A stretch of DNA of 64,000 nucleotides, from NCBI GenBank assembly GCA_039829965.1, contig CP139909.1, positions 124,001 to 188,000 on the forward strand. The letters run 5' to 3'. The notes beneath the pieces were generated by a model that saw only the letters and a list, made by a program, of their open reading frames with translations, did no database searches and was not told the origin of the DNA. This document shows positions 52,016 through 61,434 of this stretch, one piece after another. Source of the DNA: Buchnera aphidicola (Chaetogeoica yunlongensis). GTDB taxonomy: Bacteria > Pseudomonadota > Gammaproteobacteria > Enterobacterales > Enterobacteriaceae. The position numbers and the translations under genes are program-made. Every line of letters starts with the position of its first letter. Position 1 is the first letter of the stretch.

Positions 52016-52633
52016 TTATCTAATTATTCCATTATAGATATATATTTTAATGTATATAGAATTATTTTGTATAAAAATTTTTTTAGGAAATGGTAAACTT
52101 TTTTTAGTGGTGTTATATGAATATGTTATATTCCAGATTTTTTTTAGATAAATATATTTAATTAATTTAGTATCTTTATTTTTATAAATTTCTTTTATTT
52201 TAGATTTTCCAGGCATTTCAAACATCCATTGATTTAAACATGTAAACGGTATATTAAATCCTGTTTCTTGTAGTAGTTCGTTTTCTGATTTTTTATTAAG
52301 TTTTATTTTTCCAGTATGATCAAATATTGTTATTTTATTTTTTTTTATGTAGCATTTGAGTGATATTTGTCCTATTGGATTTATTAAGAGTATTAAATAA
52401 TTATTAGATGAAAATTGTTGTAGATATAATCTTCCAAAAAATTTTATTTTATTAGTAAAATATAGAATAATATATCCTTGAATATAAAATCTTTTAAATT
52501 TTTTAAGTTTTTGTGTATTGGATATATGCAAATTATTTTTTTTTAATTCTAAGTTATTAGTTGTGCAGCATGAAGAAGAAAATATGCATAAATTTAAAAT
52601 TAGTATTTTAGATAAATATTGAAGTTGTGCCAT
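52016..52633 (-). CDS. lolB: Outer-membrane lipoprotein LolB
   Basis: LolB receives lipoproteins from LolA and inserts them in the outer membrane. It has 205 residues (207 in E. coli). The N-terminus is a lipoprotein-like signal (hydrophobic residues 7-18, then Cys22 and Cys23). Similarity to E. coli LolB is patchy but collinear: YLILLINPIGQISLK matches the RLLLTNPLGSTELEL block, FDHTGKIKLN matches DNKGQRYT, and IPFTCLNQWMFEMPG matches IPLNSLRQWILGLPG. The lipobox around Cys22 (FSSSC) is weak, lacking the usual Leu at -3. Position next to prs supports the call. Confidence 0.82.
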   Translation of the reverse strand: MAQLQYLSKILILNLCIFSSSCCTTNNLELKKNNLHISNTQKLKKFKRFYIQGYIILYFTNKIKFFGRLYLQQFSSNNYLILLINPIGQISLKCYIKKNKITIFDHTGKIKLNKKSENELLQETGFNIPFTCLNQWMFEMPGKSKIKEIYKNKDTKLIKYIYLKKIWNITYSYNTTKKSLPFPKKIFIQNNSIYIKIYIYNGIIR

Positions 52634-53096
52634 AAGAATTATGTTTTTAAGAAAAATAGTTATAAAATTTTTTATTTAATGTGTAATATATGTTAAAGGT
52701 TTTTATGAATAATTTTAGTATTTTAAATATACGTATTGAGTATTTTTTATATAAATTTTTTAAAATTCATCAATATTGAATTAATTATACTATGTTTTTT
52801 GTTAAAATATATTTAATTACATGATTATATTTTATTATCAATGAATAAGTATCACAATAATAATTTTTATGTATTATTTAAAATAGTTTTTATTAATTAA
52901 TAATAGTTAATAATAATTTATAAGTATTTTAAGATAGTAAGTGAGTATTTTAATTGTATTTTTTTAAATTGTTATCAGTTAGTTTATATAAAATAAATTA
53001 AATGAATATTATTAAAGGTATGTAGATATTTATAGTTAATGCAAAATAATAGTTGTATTAATTTTGCAAATTAATTGAAGGATATAACTAAAACTT
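52634..53096. other. Divergent intergenic region, lolB-prfA
   Basis: This is a 463-base AT-rich spacer. In E. coli hemA lies here, between lolB and prfA; no glutamyl-tRNA reductase similarity is seen. No tRNA or GC-rich hairpin. It presumably holds divergent promoters. Confidence 0.55.
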
Positions 53097-54185
53097 ATGA
53101 AAAGTTCTGTTATAGAAAAGTTAGAATCTTTGCATAAAAGATATGAAGAAATTGAAAGTATGTTGTCTGATAGTAAAATTATTTCAAATCAAGAAGAATT
53201 TTGTAAATTATCTAAAGAATATTTAAGATTAACTAATATTAATAGTTGTTATATGAAGTGGAAAAAAAGTACAAATGATATTAAATCAATTAAATTATTA
53301 ATGTTGGATAATGAATTACGTGACATAGCTGAAGAAGAGTTTAAGATTATTTCAGCTAAAATAGAAAAATTAGAAACTAAGATAAATTCTTTATTGTTAC
53401 CGTTAGATTTTAATGATGTAAAAGGTTGTTTTATTGAAATTAGAGCGGCAACAGGAGGTGATGAAGCAGCTATTTTTTCAGGGGATTTGCTTCGTATGTA
53501 TGTTAGATATTCTGAATTTTATAATTGGAAAACGGAAATTATTAATAGTACGTATGGAATTAAAGGAGGTTATAAAGATGTCATTGTAAAAATCATTGGA
53601 AAATATTCGTATGGAAGATTAAAATTTGAATCTGGTGGTCATAGAGTTCAGAGAGTTCCCAAGACAGAATCTCAAGGTAGAATTCATACTTCAACTTGTA
53701 CAGTAGCTGTTATTCCTGTAATTCCAGAAAAAGAAGTCAAACAAATAAATATGAGTGATTTAAAAATTGATACATTTAAGTCATCCGGAGCTGGAGGACA
53801 ACATGTCAATACAACAGATTCAGCGATTAGAATTACACATATTCCTACAGGTCAAGTAGTAGAATGCCAAGATGAGAGGTCACAACATAAAAATAAGGCT
53901 AAAGCACTTTCTGTATTAATTTCTAGACTTCATGCATTAGAATTATGCAGTCGTCGTGAGAAAAATGCTCTTATTCGACGTGATTTATTAGGTACCGGTG
54001 TGAGATCTGATAGAAATAGAACTTATAATTTTTCAAAAAACAGAGTAACTGATCATAGAATTAATTTAGTTGTATATTGTTTAGAAGAAGTATTAAATGG
54101 CAAGTTAGATGTATTAATTGAACCTATTATTCGCAATCATAATGCAGAACTTTTATCTAATATATCAAATATTGAATTATTATGA
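53097..54185 (+). CDS. prfA: Peptide chain release factor 1
   Basis: RF1 terminates translation at UAA and UAG. It has 362 residues (360 in E. coli). The GGQ motif is in SGAGGQHVNTTDSA near 235, and the codon-recognition PxT-type region lies in HRVQRVPKTESQGR near 190. IEIRAATGGDEAAIFSGDL near 120 is characteristic of RF1. It overlaps prmC by four bases (ATGA), coupling it to the enzyme that methylates its GGQ glutamine. Confidence 0.96.
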   Translation: MKSSVIEKLESLHKRYEEIESMLSDSKIISNQEEFCKLSKEYLRLTNINSCYMKWKKSTNDIKSIKLLMLDNELRDIAEEEFKIISAKIEKLETKINSLLLPLDFNDVKGCFIEIRAATGGDEAAIFSGDLLRMYVRYSEFYNWKTEIINSTYGIKGGYKDVIVKIIGKYSYGRLKFESGGHRVQRVPKTESQGRIHTSTCTVAVIPVIPEKEVKQINMSDLKIDTFKSSGAGGQHVNTTDSAIRITHIPTGQVVECQDERSQHKNKAKALSVLISRLHALELCSRREKNALIRRDLLGTGVRSDRNRTYNFSKNRVTDHRINLVVYCLEEVLNGKLDVLIEPIIRNHNAELLSNISNIELL

Positions 54186-55015
54186 ACATTCAAAATTGGT
54201 TAGAATGTGCTAAAAAAAAATTAAAAAAAATTAGTTTAAGTCCTAATTTAGATGCAGAAATTTTATTAAGTTATGTATTAAATAAAAGTAGAACGTGGAT
54301 AATTGGATATAATTTTTCTGTGTTGACTAATTATCACATGGATAAACTAAATTATTTATTAGGTAGAAGAATAAGTGGAGAACCTATTGCATATTTAATT
54401 AAAAAAAAAGAATTTTGGTCTTATTCTTTTTTAGTTACACATAATACTTTAATACCTAGGTTAGATACTGAGATTTTAGTGGAAAATGCTTTATTTTATT
54501 TAGAAAGTTTTAAAAATGCAAAAATATTAGATTTAGGAACTGGATGTGGTTGTATCGCTATTTCATTAGCTATTGAAAGACCTGATTGTAAGATAACTGG
54601 TATAGATTATAATTTTCAATCAATCAATGTTGCTAAAAAAAATGCTAAAAGATTTAAAGTAAAAAATGTTCGTTTTTTATATAGTTTTTGGTTTTCTAAA
54701 ATTAATTGTGTATTTGATATGATTGTTTGTAATCCTCCTTATATTGGTTTTCATGAAATTAAAGATTTAAGAAAAGAAGTTTTATTTGAACCACTATCAG
54801 CTTTAGTATCTTCTAAGTGTGGTTTGGAATCTATTATTTATATTATAAAATTTTCTAAGAAATATTTATGTTCTAGAGGATGGTTATTAGTTGAACATGG
54901 TTGGAAACAAAAAAATTCAGTTCAGAAATTATTTTATAAATATAATTTTATTAACATAATTACATATCAAGATTATTGTGGTAATGATCGCATAACAGTA
55001 GGACAAACTTATTAA
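54182..55015 (+). CDS. prmC: Release factor glutamine methyltransferase PrmC
   Basis: PrmC (HemK) methylates the glutamine of the GGQ motif of release factors. It has 277 residues, equal to E. coli. The S-adenosylmethionine site is ILDLGTGCGCIAISLA near 117 and the catalytic NPPY is in IVCNPPYIG near 183. RLDTEILVENAL near 92 is also a family block. Translationally coupled to prfA. Confidence 0.95.
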   Translation: MNIQNWLECAKKKLKKISLSPNLDAEILLSYVLNKSRTWIIGYNFSVLTNYHMDKLNYLLGRRISGEPIAYLIKKKEFWSYSFLVTHNTLIPRLDTEILVENALFYLESFKNAKILDLGTGCGCIAISLAIERPDCKITGIDYNFQSINVAKKNAKRFKVKNVRFLYSFWFSKINCVFDMIVCNPPYIGFHEIKDLRKEVLFEPLSALVSSKCGLESIIYIIKFSKKYLCSRGWLLVEHGWKQKNSVQKLFYKYNFINIITYQDYCGNDRITVGQTY

Positions 55016-55156
55016 AATGATAATTTTATTTTTAAAATATATTAATTTATTAAATGGTTTTATTTTGTTGTATTAATGTATAAATTTAAATTAATTTTAT
55101 CAAATTATGTTATGTTAGTATTTAAAATAAAATTTTATTTTGTTATTGGAAATATT

Positions 55157-55966
55157 ATGAAACGTGCATTAGATTTTGATTTTTCGGAATTATCATTATT
55201 TGAATCTATTTGTTCTGCTTCTAAATTTATTCGAAGTGATTTTCCTGTAAAATATGTAGTTCAGAAATTAGAATCTATGATAAAAGAAACACAAGATGTC
55301 ATTATGTCTGAACAAGACACTTATTTTAAATTAAAACGGTTAATAAAATTATTTTATAGAGATTGGAAATTTGAATGTGCTTGTGGAGTATATAAATTAT
55401 CTGACACTTTATGGTTAGATTATGTATTAAATACTTGTCATGGAACAGCTGTTTCATTAGGAATAATATTTTTATATCTTGCTAAAAAGTTTAATCTAAA
55501 TGTTGAACCGGTAATTTTTCCAACACAGTTAATTTTAAGTTCTCATGATTTGCAAGGTAATGTGTGGTTTATTAATCCTTTAAATGGAGAAACTTTAAAT
55601 AAACGTATTTTACGTGTTTGGTTACAAGGAAGTGTTAGTCCTACAGCAGAACTATATGATAATTATTTAAGTAAAGCAAAATCATTAGACGTAGTTAGAA
55701 AAATGTTAGATATCTTAAAAATTGCTTTAATGGAAGAAAAAAATATGGAATTGGCATTAAATGTAAGTAATTTATTATTAAAGATTAATCCAAAAGATCC
55801 TTATGAAATTCGTGATCGAGGATTAATTTATGCACAGTTAGAATGCAATCATGTAGCTTTAGCTGATTTGATATATTTTATTAAGCATTGTCCTGAAGAT
55901 CCTATTAGTGAAATATTGAAAATACAAGTACATTCTATGGAACAAAAAACGACTATTTTACATTAG
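55157..55966 (+). CDS. sirB1: SirB1 family protein (transglutaminase-like, TPR)
   Basis: The ATG at 55157 gives 269 residues, the exact length of E. coli SirB1 (YchA), and has TTGGA just upstream; an earlier in-frame ATG at 55076 adds 27 residues without homology. The N-terminal part contains a transglutaminase-like core with LDYVLNTCHGTAVSLG near 90 and VIFPTQLIL. The C-terminal TPR-like segment NPKDPYEIRDRGLIYAQLEC is near identical to E. coli. The molecular function is unknown; it follows prmC as in the hemA-prfA-prmC-sirB operon. Confidence 0.93.
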   Translation: MKRALDFDFSELSLFESICSASKFIRSDFPVKYVVQKLESMIKETQDVIMSEQDTYFKLKRLIKLFYRDWKFECACGVYKLSDTLWLDYVLNTCHGTAVSLGIIFLYLAKKFNLNVEPVIFPTQLILSSHDLQGNVWFINPLNGETLNKRILRVWLQGSVSPTAELYDNYLSKAKSLDVVRKMLDILKIALMEEKNMELALNVSNLLLKINPKDPYEIRDRGLIYAQLECNHVALADLIYFIKHCPEDPISEILKIQVHSMEQKTTILH

Positions 55967-56418
55967 TAAAAAAATGTTTGTTTTTAAAAAAAAATTGTTG
56001 TGCTTAAAAAACAGTGTTTATTAGTTTTATAACTTTTTTGAAAATACAATTTAAGATAATAAAATTTAGATATTTTTCAGAAAAATTTTTTATTTTTATT
56101 TTTTATGTATTATATATTTATGAACATTGTTTGATTGTTATAAGTTTAATTATTTTTTTAAAGAAATTTATTTTTTTGATGATAAATAGTATATTACTCT
56201 TTTTTTAATTTATTTATTTATAATATAAAACTTAGTTGCTTATTGGTATTTTTATTTTTTATTTAAAAGTAAAGGTATATAAGATATTAAGTTTAGAGAG
56301 AGTTATATTTTCAGAATATATTTTAAATAAATATGATTATTAAATATTTTTTTAAATAGCGTGTAATAAAATTTAATATTTAATTACAAATTAAAAAATT
56401 TTATATAAGGGATACGTA
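55967..56418. other. Intergenic region, sirB1-ackA
   Basis: This 452-base spacer contains a 64-codon open frame (56014-56208, plus) that is mostly Phe, Ile and Leu. It resembles no protein I know and has no convincing ribosome-binding site, so I treat it as chance or eroded sequence. In E. coli yfbV lies next to ackA; no similarity to it is visible. Confidence 0.5.
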
Positions 56419-57645
56419 TTGAATAAGTTAATATTAGTATTAAACTTTGGTAGTTCTTCTTTAAAATTTTCAGTAATTAGCAATAAAAATTATTTTATAA
56501 AATTAAAAGGAATAATTGAATTTTCTAATTTTGAAAAAACAAAAATATCCTGGAAAATTTTTGAAAAAGATTATAATAGTACTATATATAAAAATTTTTC
56601 GTATGAAGATGCATTGAATTTTCTTTTAGTAAACATTTTAAAAAAACAACCAGAAATTTTTTTTAACATTGATTGTATTGGACATAGAATTGTACATGGC
56701 GGTAGAGAGATTAAAACGTCTGTATTAATCACAAACAAAATACTTGAATATATTAAAGATGCGTGTAAATTTTCGCCATTACATAATCCTATTAATTTAT
56801 TGGGTATTAAAGCATCTTTTAATATTTTTCCTAATTTAAAGAAAAAAAATGTAGCTGTTTTCGATACTTCTTTTCATAGTTACATTTCTAAAGTAGCTTA
56901 TTTATATGCTATTCCATATGAATTTTATACAAAATATGGTATTAAGAAATATGGTGCTCATGGAATTAGTTGTCAATATTCTATGTATCGTTCTTCTAAA
57001 ATTTTAGATATTAAGATACCAGATTTAAATTTAATTATTTGTCATTTAGGTAGTGGTGCATCTGTATCTGTGGTAAAAAAGGGTGTATGTATTGATACAT
57101 CAATGGGATTAACTCCTTTAGAAGGATTGGTAATGGGAACAAGAAGTGGTGATATTGATCCATCAATTATATTTTTTATGCATCAAGAATTGAAGTTAAG
57201 TATGAATGAAATAAGTAATATTATAATTTATAAGTCTGGTTTATTTGGTTTAAGTGGAATTAGTAATGATTGTCGTGATTTAGAAAATAAATATGGTTAT
57301 GATTCTAGATCAAAGTTAGCTATAGATGTATTTTGTTATCGTTTATTAAAATATATTAGTTTTTATATTTCTTTAGTATCAGGTAAACTAAATGCTATTG
57401 TATTTACTGGAGGTATTGGAGAAAATTCCGACTTAATTCGTACTATAATTATTTCTAAATTGTCTTTTTTAGGTTTTAAATTAGATGTTAAAAAAAATTT
57501 GTTAGTGCGTTTTGGAAAAGAAGGATTTATTAATGAAGTCAATACTATTCCTATATTAGTGATTCCTTCGAATGAAGATTTAGTTATAGCTAGAGAATCT
57601 TTTTCTGTTATTAAAAAACTTTTTAAGGACGAGATAAGTAAGTAA
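56419..57645 (+). CDS. ackA: Acetate kinase, TTG start
   Basis: AckA converts acetyl phosphate and ADP to acetate and ATP. It has 408 residues (400 in E. coli). The TTG at 56419 has AAGGG eight bases upstream and aligns with the family start LNFGSSSLKFSV (Cys of the E. coli NCGSSS motif is Phe here). Catalytic residues are present: Arg in VHGGREI, Asp in FDTSFH, His in CHLGSGASV, Arg in GTRSGDIDP and Glu in SNEDLVIARES. It lies 34 bases before pta; together they give substrate-level ATP from acetyl-CoA. Confidence 0.95.
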   Translation: MNKLILVLNFGSSSLKFSVISNKNYFIKLKGIIEFSNFEKTKISWKIFEKDYNSTIYKNFSYEDALNFLLVNILKKQPEIFFNIDCIGHRIVHGGREIKTSVLITNKILEYIKDACKFSPLHNPINLLGIKASFNIFPNLKKKNVAVFDTSFHSYISKVAYLYAIPYEFYTKYGIKKYGAHGISCQYSMYRSSKILDIKIPDLNLIICHLGSGASVSVVKKGVCIDTSMGLTPLEGLVMGTRSGDIDPSIIFFMHQELKLSMNEISNIIIYKSGLFGLSGISNDCRDLENKYGYDSRSKLAIDVFCYRLLKYISFYISLVSGKLNAIVFTGGIGENSDLIRTIIISKLSFLGFKLDVKKNLLVRFGKEGFINEVNTIPILVIPSNEDLVIARESFSVIKKLFKDEISK

Positions 57646-57679
57646 TATTTTATTCATTGTGTAATTTAAGGAGAGATTT

Positions 57680-59842
57680 ATGACAAAACGAGTGATAATG
57701 TTAATTCCATTAGGGAAAAATATTGGATTAACAACTGTAAGTTTAGGATTAATTGAATCATTGCATCAAAAAAAAGTGGTTGTTAGATTTTTAAAATCTT
57801 TAGTTGAAAACTTTAATATTAAAAATGTGGATATTGATGATACTTCTAAAATTATAAGAGATGCTAATTTTGTTGATTATATTGATCCGTTTATAGCTGA
57901 TATAAATAGCAATTATTCTTTATCACAAAATAGACAAAAAATTATAGATTATGTTTTATCAAAAATATTTGATAAAAATATTAAATATGATGTATTGTTA
58001 ATTGAAGGAATAAATATTAGACCTGAAAATTTTTTGGTTTTTAGTGAAATTAATTATGATATTGCTAAAAGTCTTAATGCAGAAATTATTTTTTTTTGTT
58101 CTTTAGAAAAAAATAATTTTTTTAACACTAATAATGTAATTAATATTATTAATAGGGTATTTAGAAAAGATACAAATTTAAATATAAAAGGAATAATTGT
58201 AAATGAAATAATGGTTAATCAAATGAATAATCTTATATCTTTTAATTTATTTGATATTTTTCAATTTACAGACAAAAGAATACGTTCAGATTTTTTTCAT
58301 CACAAACTTTTATTTGAAAAAAATAATATAAAAATATTAGGATGTATTCCATGGTTTAATAAATTAATACAGCCTTTAGTTAAAGATGTATGTTGTAAGT
58401 ATTTAAATGCGAATATAATTCAGTATTCATCTGTAGATTTTAAGTATATCAAAAAATTTTTTATATATGATGAAAATGAAATTTTTGATCGTACAATTAA
58501 CTTAGATTATTCTTTAATAATTGTATCAAATGTATTTAGTAGTTCTAAAATTAAAATTTTATTTAATTATATAAAAAATAATAGTTTAATTAGTGCTGTT
58601 CTATTGACTAGTTTTTCTAATTCTAATAAACGATATAATGATATTATGAGTATATTTAAAAAATTAGATTTTACTATATATATTACTTCAGATAATATTT
58701 TAACTGTAATTTCATTATTATATAAATTTAATTTTAAATGTTCTAATAGTATTGATAGATTAAATATGATTAGAAATTATATACCTAAGTACATTGATAT
58801 AAATTGGATTAGATTTACTAAATCTGTTGATTTTTTTGTAAAATATAAATATCCTACTCCACCTTTATTTATATACTCTTTAAAAAAGTTAGCAAAAAAA
58901 TCTATGAAACATATTCTTCTTCCAGAGGGAAATGAATTACGAATTATTAAGGCAGCATCTATTTGTGCGAGTAGTAATTTAGCTTATTGTACTTTATTAG
59001 GGAATCCTAGTGAAATTAGAAATATAGCTATATCTAATAATATTGTTTTAAATTCCAATGTAACTATTTTGGATCCAAAATTAATTAGGAAAAATTATGT
59101 AGAACGTTTATTATATTTAAGAAAAAAAAATAATATAACTACTTTTCAAGCTAACGAATTAGTAAAAGATGATTCTATTTTATCTACTTTATTATTAGAA
59201 GCACAAGAAGTGGATGGTGTAGTGTCTGGATCTGTAAATACTACTTCTAGTACTATTCTTCCAGCGCTGCAATTAATAAAAACATCTAAAAATTCTTCTT
59301 TGATATCTTCTGTTTTTTTTATGTTGTTGCCAGATCATGTAGTATTGTATTCGGATTGCGCTATAAATATTAATCCTACTGCTATTCAATTATCAGAAAT
59401 AGCAATTCAATCTTCTAATACTGCGAGTTTATTTGGAATAGAATCTAAAATTGCAATGTTATCTTATTCTACAGGAAGCTCTGGTTTGGGTAGTTCTGTA
59501 GATAAAGTAAAAAATGCAACAGAGATAACTAGACTATCTAGACCTGATTTAGTAATTGATGGTCCAATACAATATGATGCAGCTGTCAGTGAGATTGTAT
59601 CTAAACTTAAATGTTCAAACTCTTTTATTTCTGGTAAAGCAACAATTTTTATATTTCCGGATCTTGATGCTGGTAATATTACTTATAAAGCTGTTCAACG
59701 TTCTACTGGAGTTATAGCTATTGGACCAATTCTTCAGGGAATAAATAGACCAGTTAATGATTTATCTAGAGGTTCATCAGTTCAAGATATAATTTATACT
59801 ATTGCAGTTACAGCAGTTCAATCTGGATCTAATATAATATAA
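57680..59842 (+). CDS. pta: Phosphate acetyltransferase
   Basis: Pta makes acetyl phosphate from acetyl-CoA. It has 720 residues (714 in E. coli), the long enterobacterial form. The C-terminal catalytic domain (about 390-720) is well conserved: LLPEGNELRIIKAA, VDGVVSGSVNTTSSTI, SYSTGSSGLGS, DGPIQYDAAVS and FPDLDAGNITYKAVQR. The N-terminal BioD-like (1-220) and DRTGG regulatory (225-340) domains are much more diverged; the P-loop-like stretch PLGKNIGLTTVSLGLIES remains recognisable. The regulatory part may be decaying. GGAGAG ribosome-binding site. Confidence 0.95.
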   Translation: MTKRVIMLIPLGKNIGLTTVSLGLIESLHQKKVVVRFLKSLVENFNIKNVDIDDTSKIIRDANFVDYIDPFIADINSNYSLSQNRQKIIDYVLSKIFDKNIKYDVLLIEGINIRPENFLVFSEINYDIAKSLNAEIIFFCSLEKNNFFNTNNVINIINRVFRKDTNLNIKGIIVNEIMVNQMNNLISFNLFDIFQFTDKRIRSDFFHHKLLFEKNNIKILGCIPWFNKLIQPLVKDVCCKYLNANIIQYSSVDFKYIKKFFIYDENEIFDRTINLDYSLIIVSNVFSSSKIKILFNYIKNNSLISAVLLTSFSNSNKRYNDIMSIFKKLDFTIYITSDNILTVISLLYKFNFKCSNSIDRLNMIRNYIPKYIDINWIRFTKSVDFFVKYKYPTPPLFIYSLKKLAKKSMKHILLPEGNELRIIKAASICASSNLAYCTLLGNPSEIRNIAISNNIVLNSNVTILDPKLIRKNYVERLLYLRKKNNITTFQANELVKDDSILSTLLLEAQEVDGVVSGSVNTTSSTILPALQLIKTSKNSSLISSVFFMLLPDHVVLYSDCAININPTAIQLSEIAIQSSNTASLFGIESKIAMLSYSTGSSGLGSSVDKVKNATEITRLSRPDLVIDGPIQYDAAVSEIVSKLKCSNSFISGKATIFIFPDLDAGNITYKAVQRSTGVIAIGPILQGINRPVNDLSRGSSVQDIIYTIAVTAVQSGSNII

Positions 59843-59954
59843 AATAAAAATTATGAAAAATATATTTACTAAAATTTAATATGTGAATTTTTAATGTTAA
59901 TGAAAATTATTTAGTAGAATATTTGATATATTAAGTAGTAATATGTGTTTTATT

Positions 59955-60218
59955 TTAAAAATTTACTAAAATATTTCCATTAGCTATACAACAACATGGG
60001 AAAATTTCACCAGGTTTGTAAGAGGCTAATGGTAAGTTTTTATTGTAAATAATTTTCCCTTTTAATAATTGAATTCTACATGTTCCACAATAACCTTGTC
60101 TGCATTCTGAATTTATAAAAATATTGTGTATTTCAAATATAGTAATTAAAGCTATATTTGTTTTTTTATAGTAAATGACGTTATTTTTATTTAAAATTTT
60201 AATTTTTGAAAAACACAT
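59955..60218 (-). CDS. yfaE: YfaE, 2Fe-2S ferredoxin for ribonucleotide reductase maintenance
   Basis: YfaE is a small [2Fe-2S] ferredoxin that regenerates the tyrosyl radical cofactor of NrdB. It has 87 residues (84 in E. coli). Cluster ligands are in CRQGYCGTC near 39-47 and CCC near 76-78. It starts 10 bases after nrdB stops, the same order as E. coli nrdA-nrdB-yfaE. The first 30 residues are diverged. Confidence 0.93.
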   Translation of the reverse strand: MCFSKIKILNKNNVIYYKKTNIALITIFEIHNIFINSECRQGYCGTCRIQLLKGKIIYNKNLPLASYKPGEIFPCCCIANGNILVNF

Positions 60219-60228
60219 ATATATTTAT

Positions 60229-61359
60229 TTATAGTTTAAATTTTTTAAAATCAGAACTATCAAATTCTGAATTAATTTGTCCAACTAGATATGAACTGAC
60301 AGCTATTTCTTGAGGCGCTACTTGAACATTGTCTGATATTAGCCATGAATTAATCCATGGAATTGGGTTAGATGTAATTTTAAATGGTAATGGTAGTCCT
60401 ATTGCTTTCATACGAATATTTGTAATATATTCGATATATTGAGATAGTATTTCTTGATTTAAACCCAACATAGATCCGTTTTGAAATAAGTATTTAGCCC
60501 ATGTTTTTTCTTGATTAGCAACTCTAATGAATAAATTATAACATTCTTCTGAACAGTCTTTTGTTATTTCTGACATGTTTTCATTATTTTTGTCGTTTTG
60601 TAAAATATTTAAAATATGTTGGGTGCTTGTTAAGTGTAATGCTTCATCTCTTGCAATTAATCGAATTATTTTAGCATTTCCTTCCATTTTTTCTCTTTCA
60701 GCAAATGCAAAAGAACAAGCAAAACTAACATAAAATCTAATAGCTTCTAATGCGTTTACGCTAATTAAACATAGATATAATTTTTTTTTTAACTCGTATA
60801 AATTCACATTTATTTTTTTTCCATTGAGGTTATGATATCCTGAACCAAATAGATGCCAATAACTAGTGATTTCTATGAGATCATCATAGTATTTTGAGAT
60901 ATCTTTTGCTCGATTTGCTATATTTTTATTATTGATAATATCATCAAATACTAAAGAAGGTGTATTTATAATATTTCTAATAATATGAGTGTATGATCTA
61001 GAGTGTATAGTTTCTGAAAATGACCAAGTTTCTATCCATGTTTCTAACTCTGGTAATGAAACAATAGGAAGCAATGCAATATTTGGACTTCTTCCTTGAA
61101 TGGAATCTAATAGTGTTTGATATTTTAAATTACTAATAAAAATATGTTTTTCATTTTCTGGAAGATTCTGAAAATCTATAAAATCTCTTGATAAATCTAC
61201 TTCTTCAGGTCTCCAAAAAAAGGATAGTTGTTTTTCGATTAATTTTTCAAATATTTCATATTTTTGTTGATCATATCTTGAAATATTAACAGATTGTCCA
61301 AAAAACATAGGTTCTGACAGTTGATCATTTTTATTTTTAGAGAATGTAGTGTAAGCCAT
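60229..61359 (-). CDS. nrdB: Ribonucleoside-diphosphate reductase 1 beta subunit
   Basis: NrdB carries the diiron-tyrosyl radical of class Ia ribonucleotide reductase. It has 376 residues, the same as E. coli. The radical Tyr is in HSRSYTHIIRN near 123; iron ligands are in SETIHSRS, the NALEAIRFYVSFACSF helix near 200 and ARDEALHLTSTQH near 237. The C-terminus that docks in NrdA is present (YLVGQINSEFDSSDF). Confidence 0.97.
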   Translation of the reverse strand: MAYTTFSKNKNDQLSEPMFFGQSVNISRYDQQKYEIFEKLIEKQLSFFWRPEEVDLSRDFIDFQNLPENEKHIFISNLKYQTLLDSIQGRSPNIALLPIVSLPELETWIETWSFSETIHSRSYTHIIRNIINTPSLVFDDIINNKNIANRAKDISKYYDDLIEITSYWHLFGSGYHNLNGKKINVNLYELKKKLYLCLISVNALEAIRFYVSFACSFAFAEREKMEGNAKIIRLIARDEALHLTSTQHILNILQNDKNNENMSEITKDCSEECYNLFIRVANQEKTWAKYLFQNGSMLGLNQEILSQYIEYITNIRMKAIGLPLPFKITSNPIPWINSWLISDNVQVAPQEIAVSSYLVGQINSEFDSSDFKKFKL

Positions 61360-61434
61360 ATGTATCCAGATAGTAGTGGTAATGTAAATAATTTTATAGT
61401 TTTTAAAATATAAAATATAAGTTTTTTGTTTTAT

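Noticed and set aside
56014..56208. 64-codon open frame between sirB1 and ackA
   Set aside because: The product is a Phe/Ile/Leu string with no family similarity and no ribosome-binding site; expected by chance in A/T-rich DNA.
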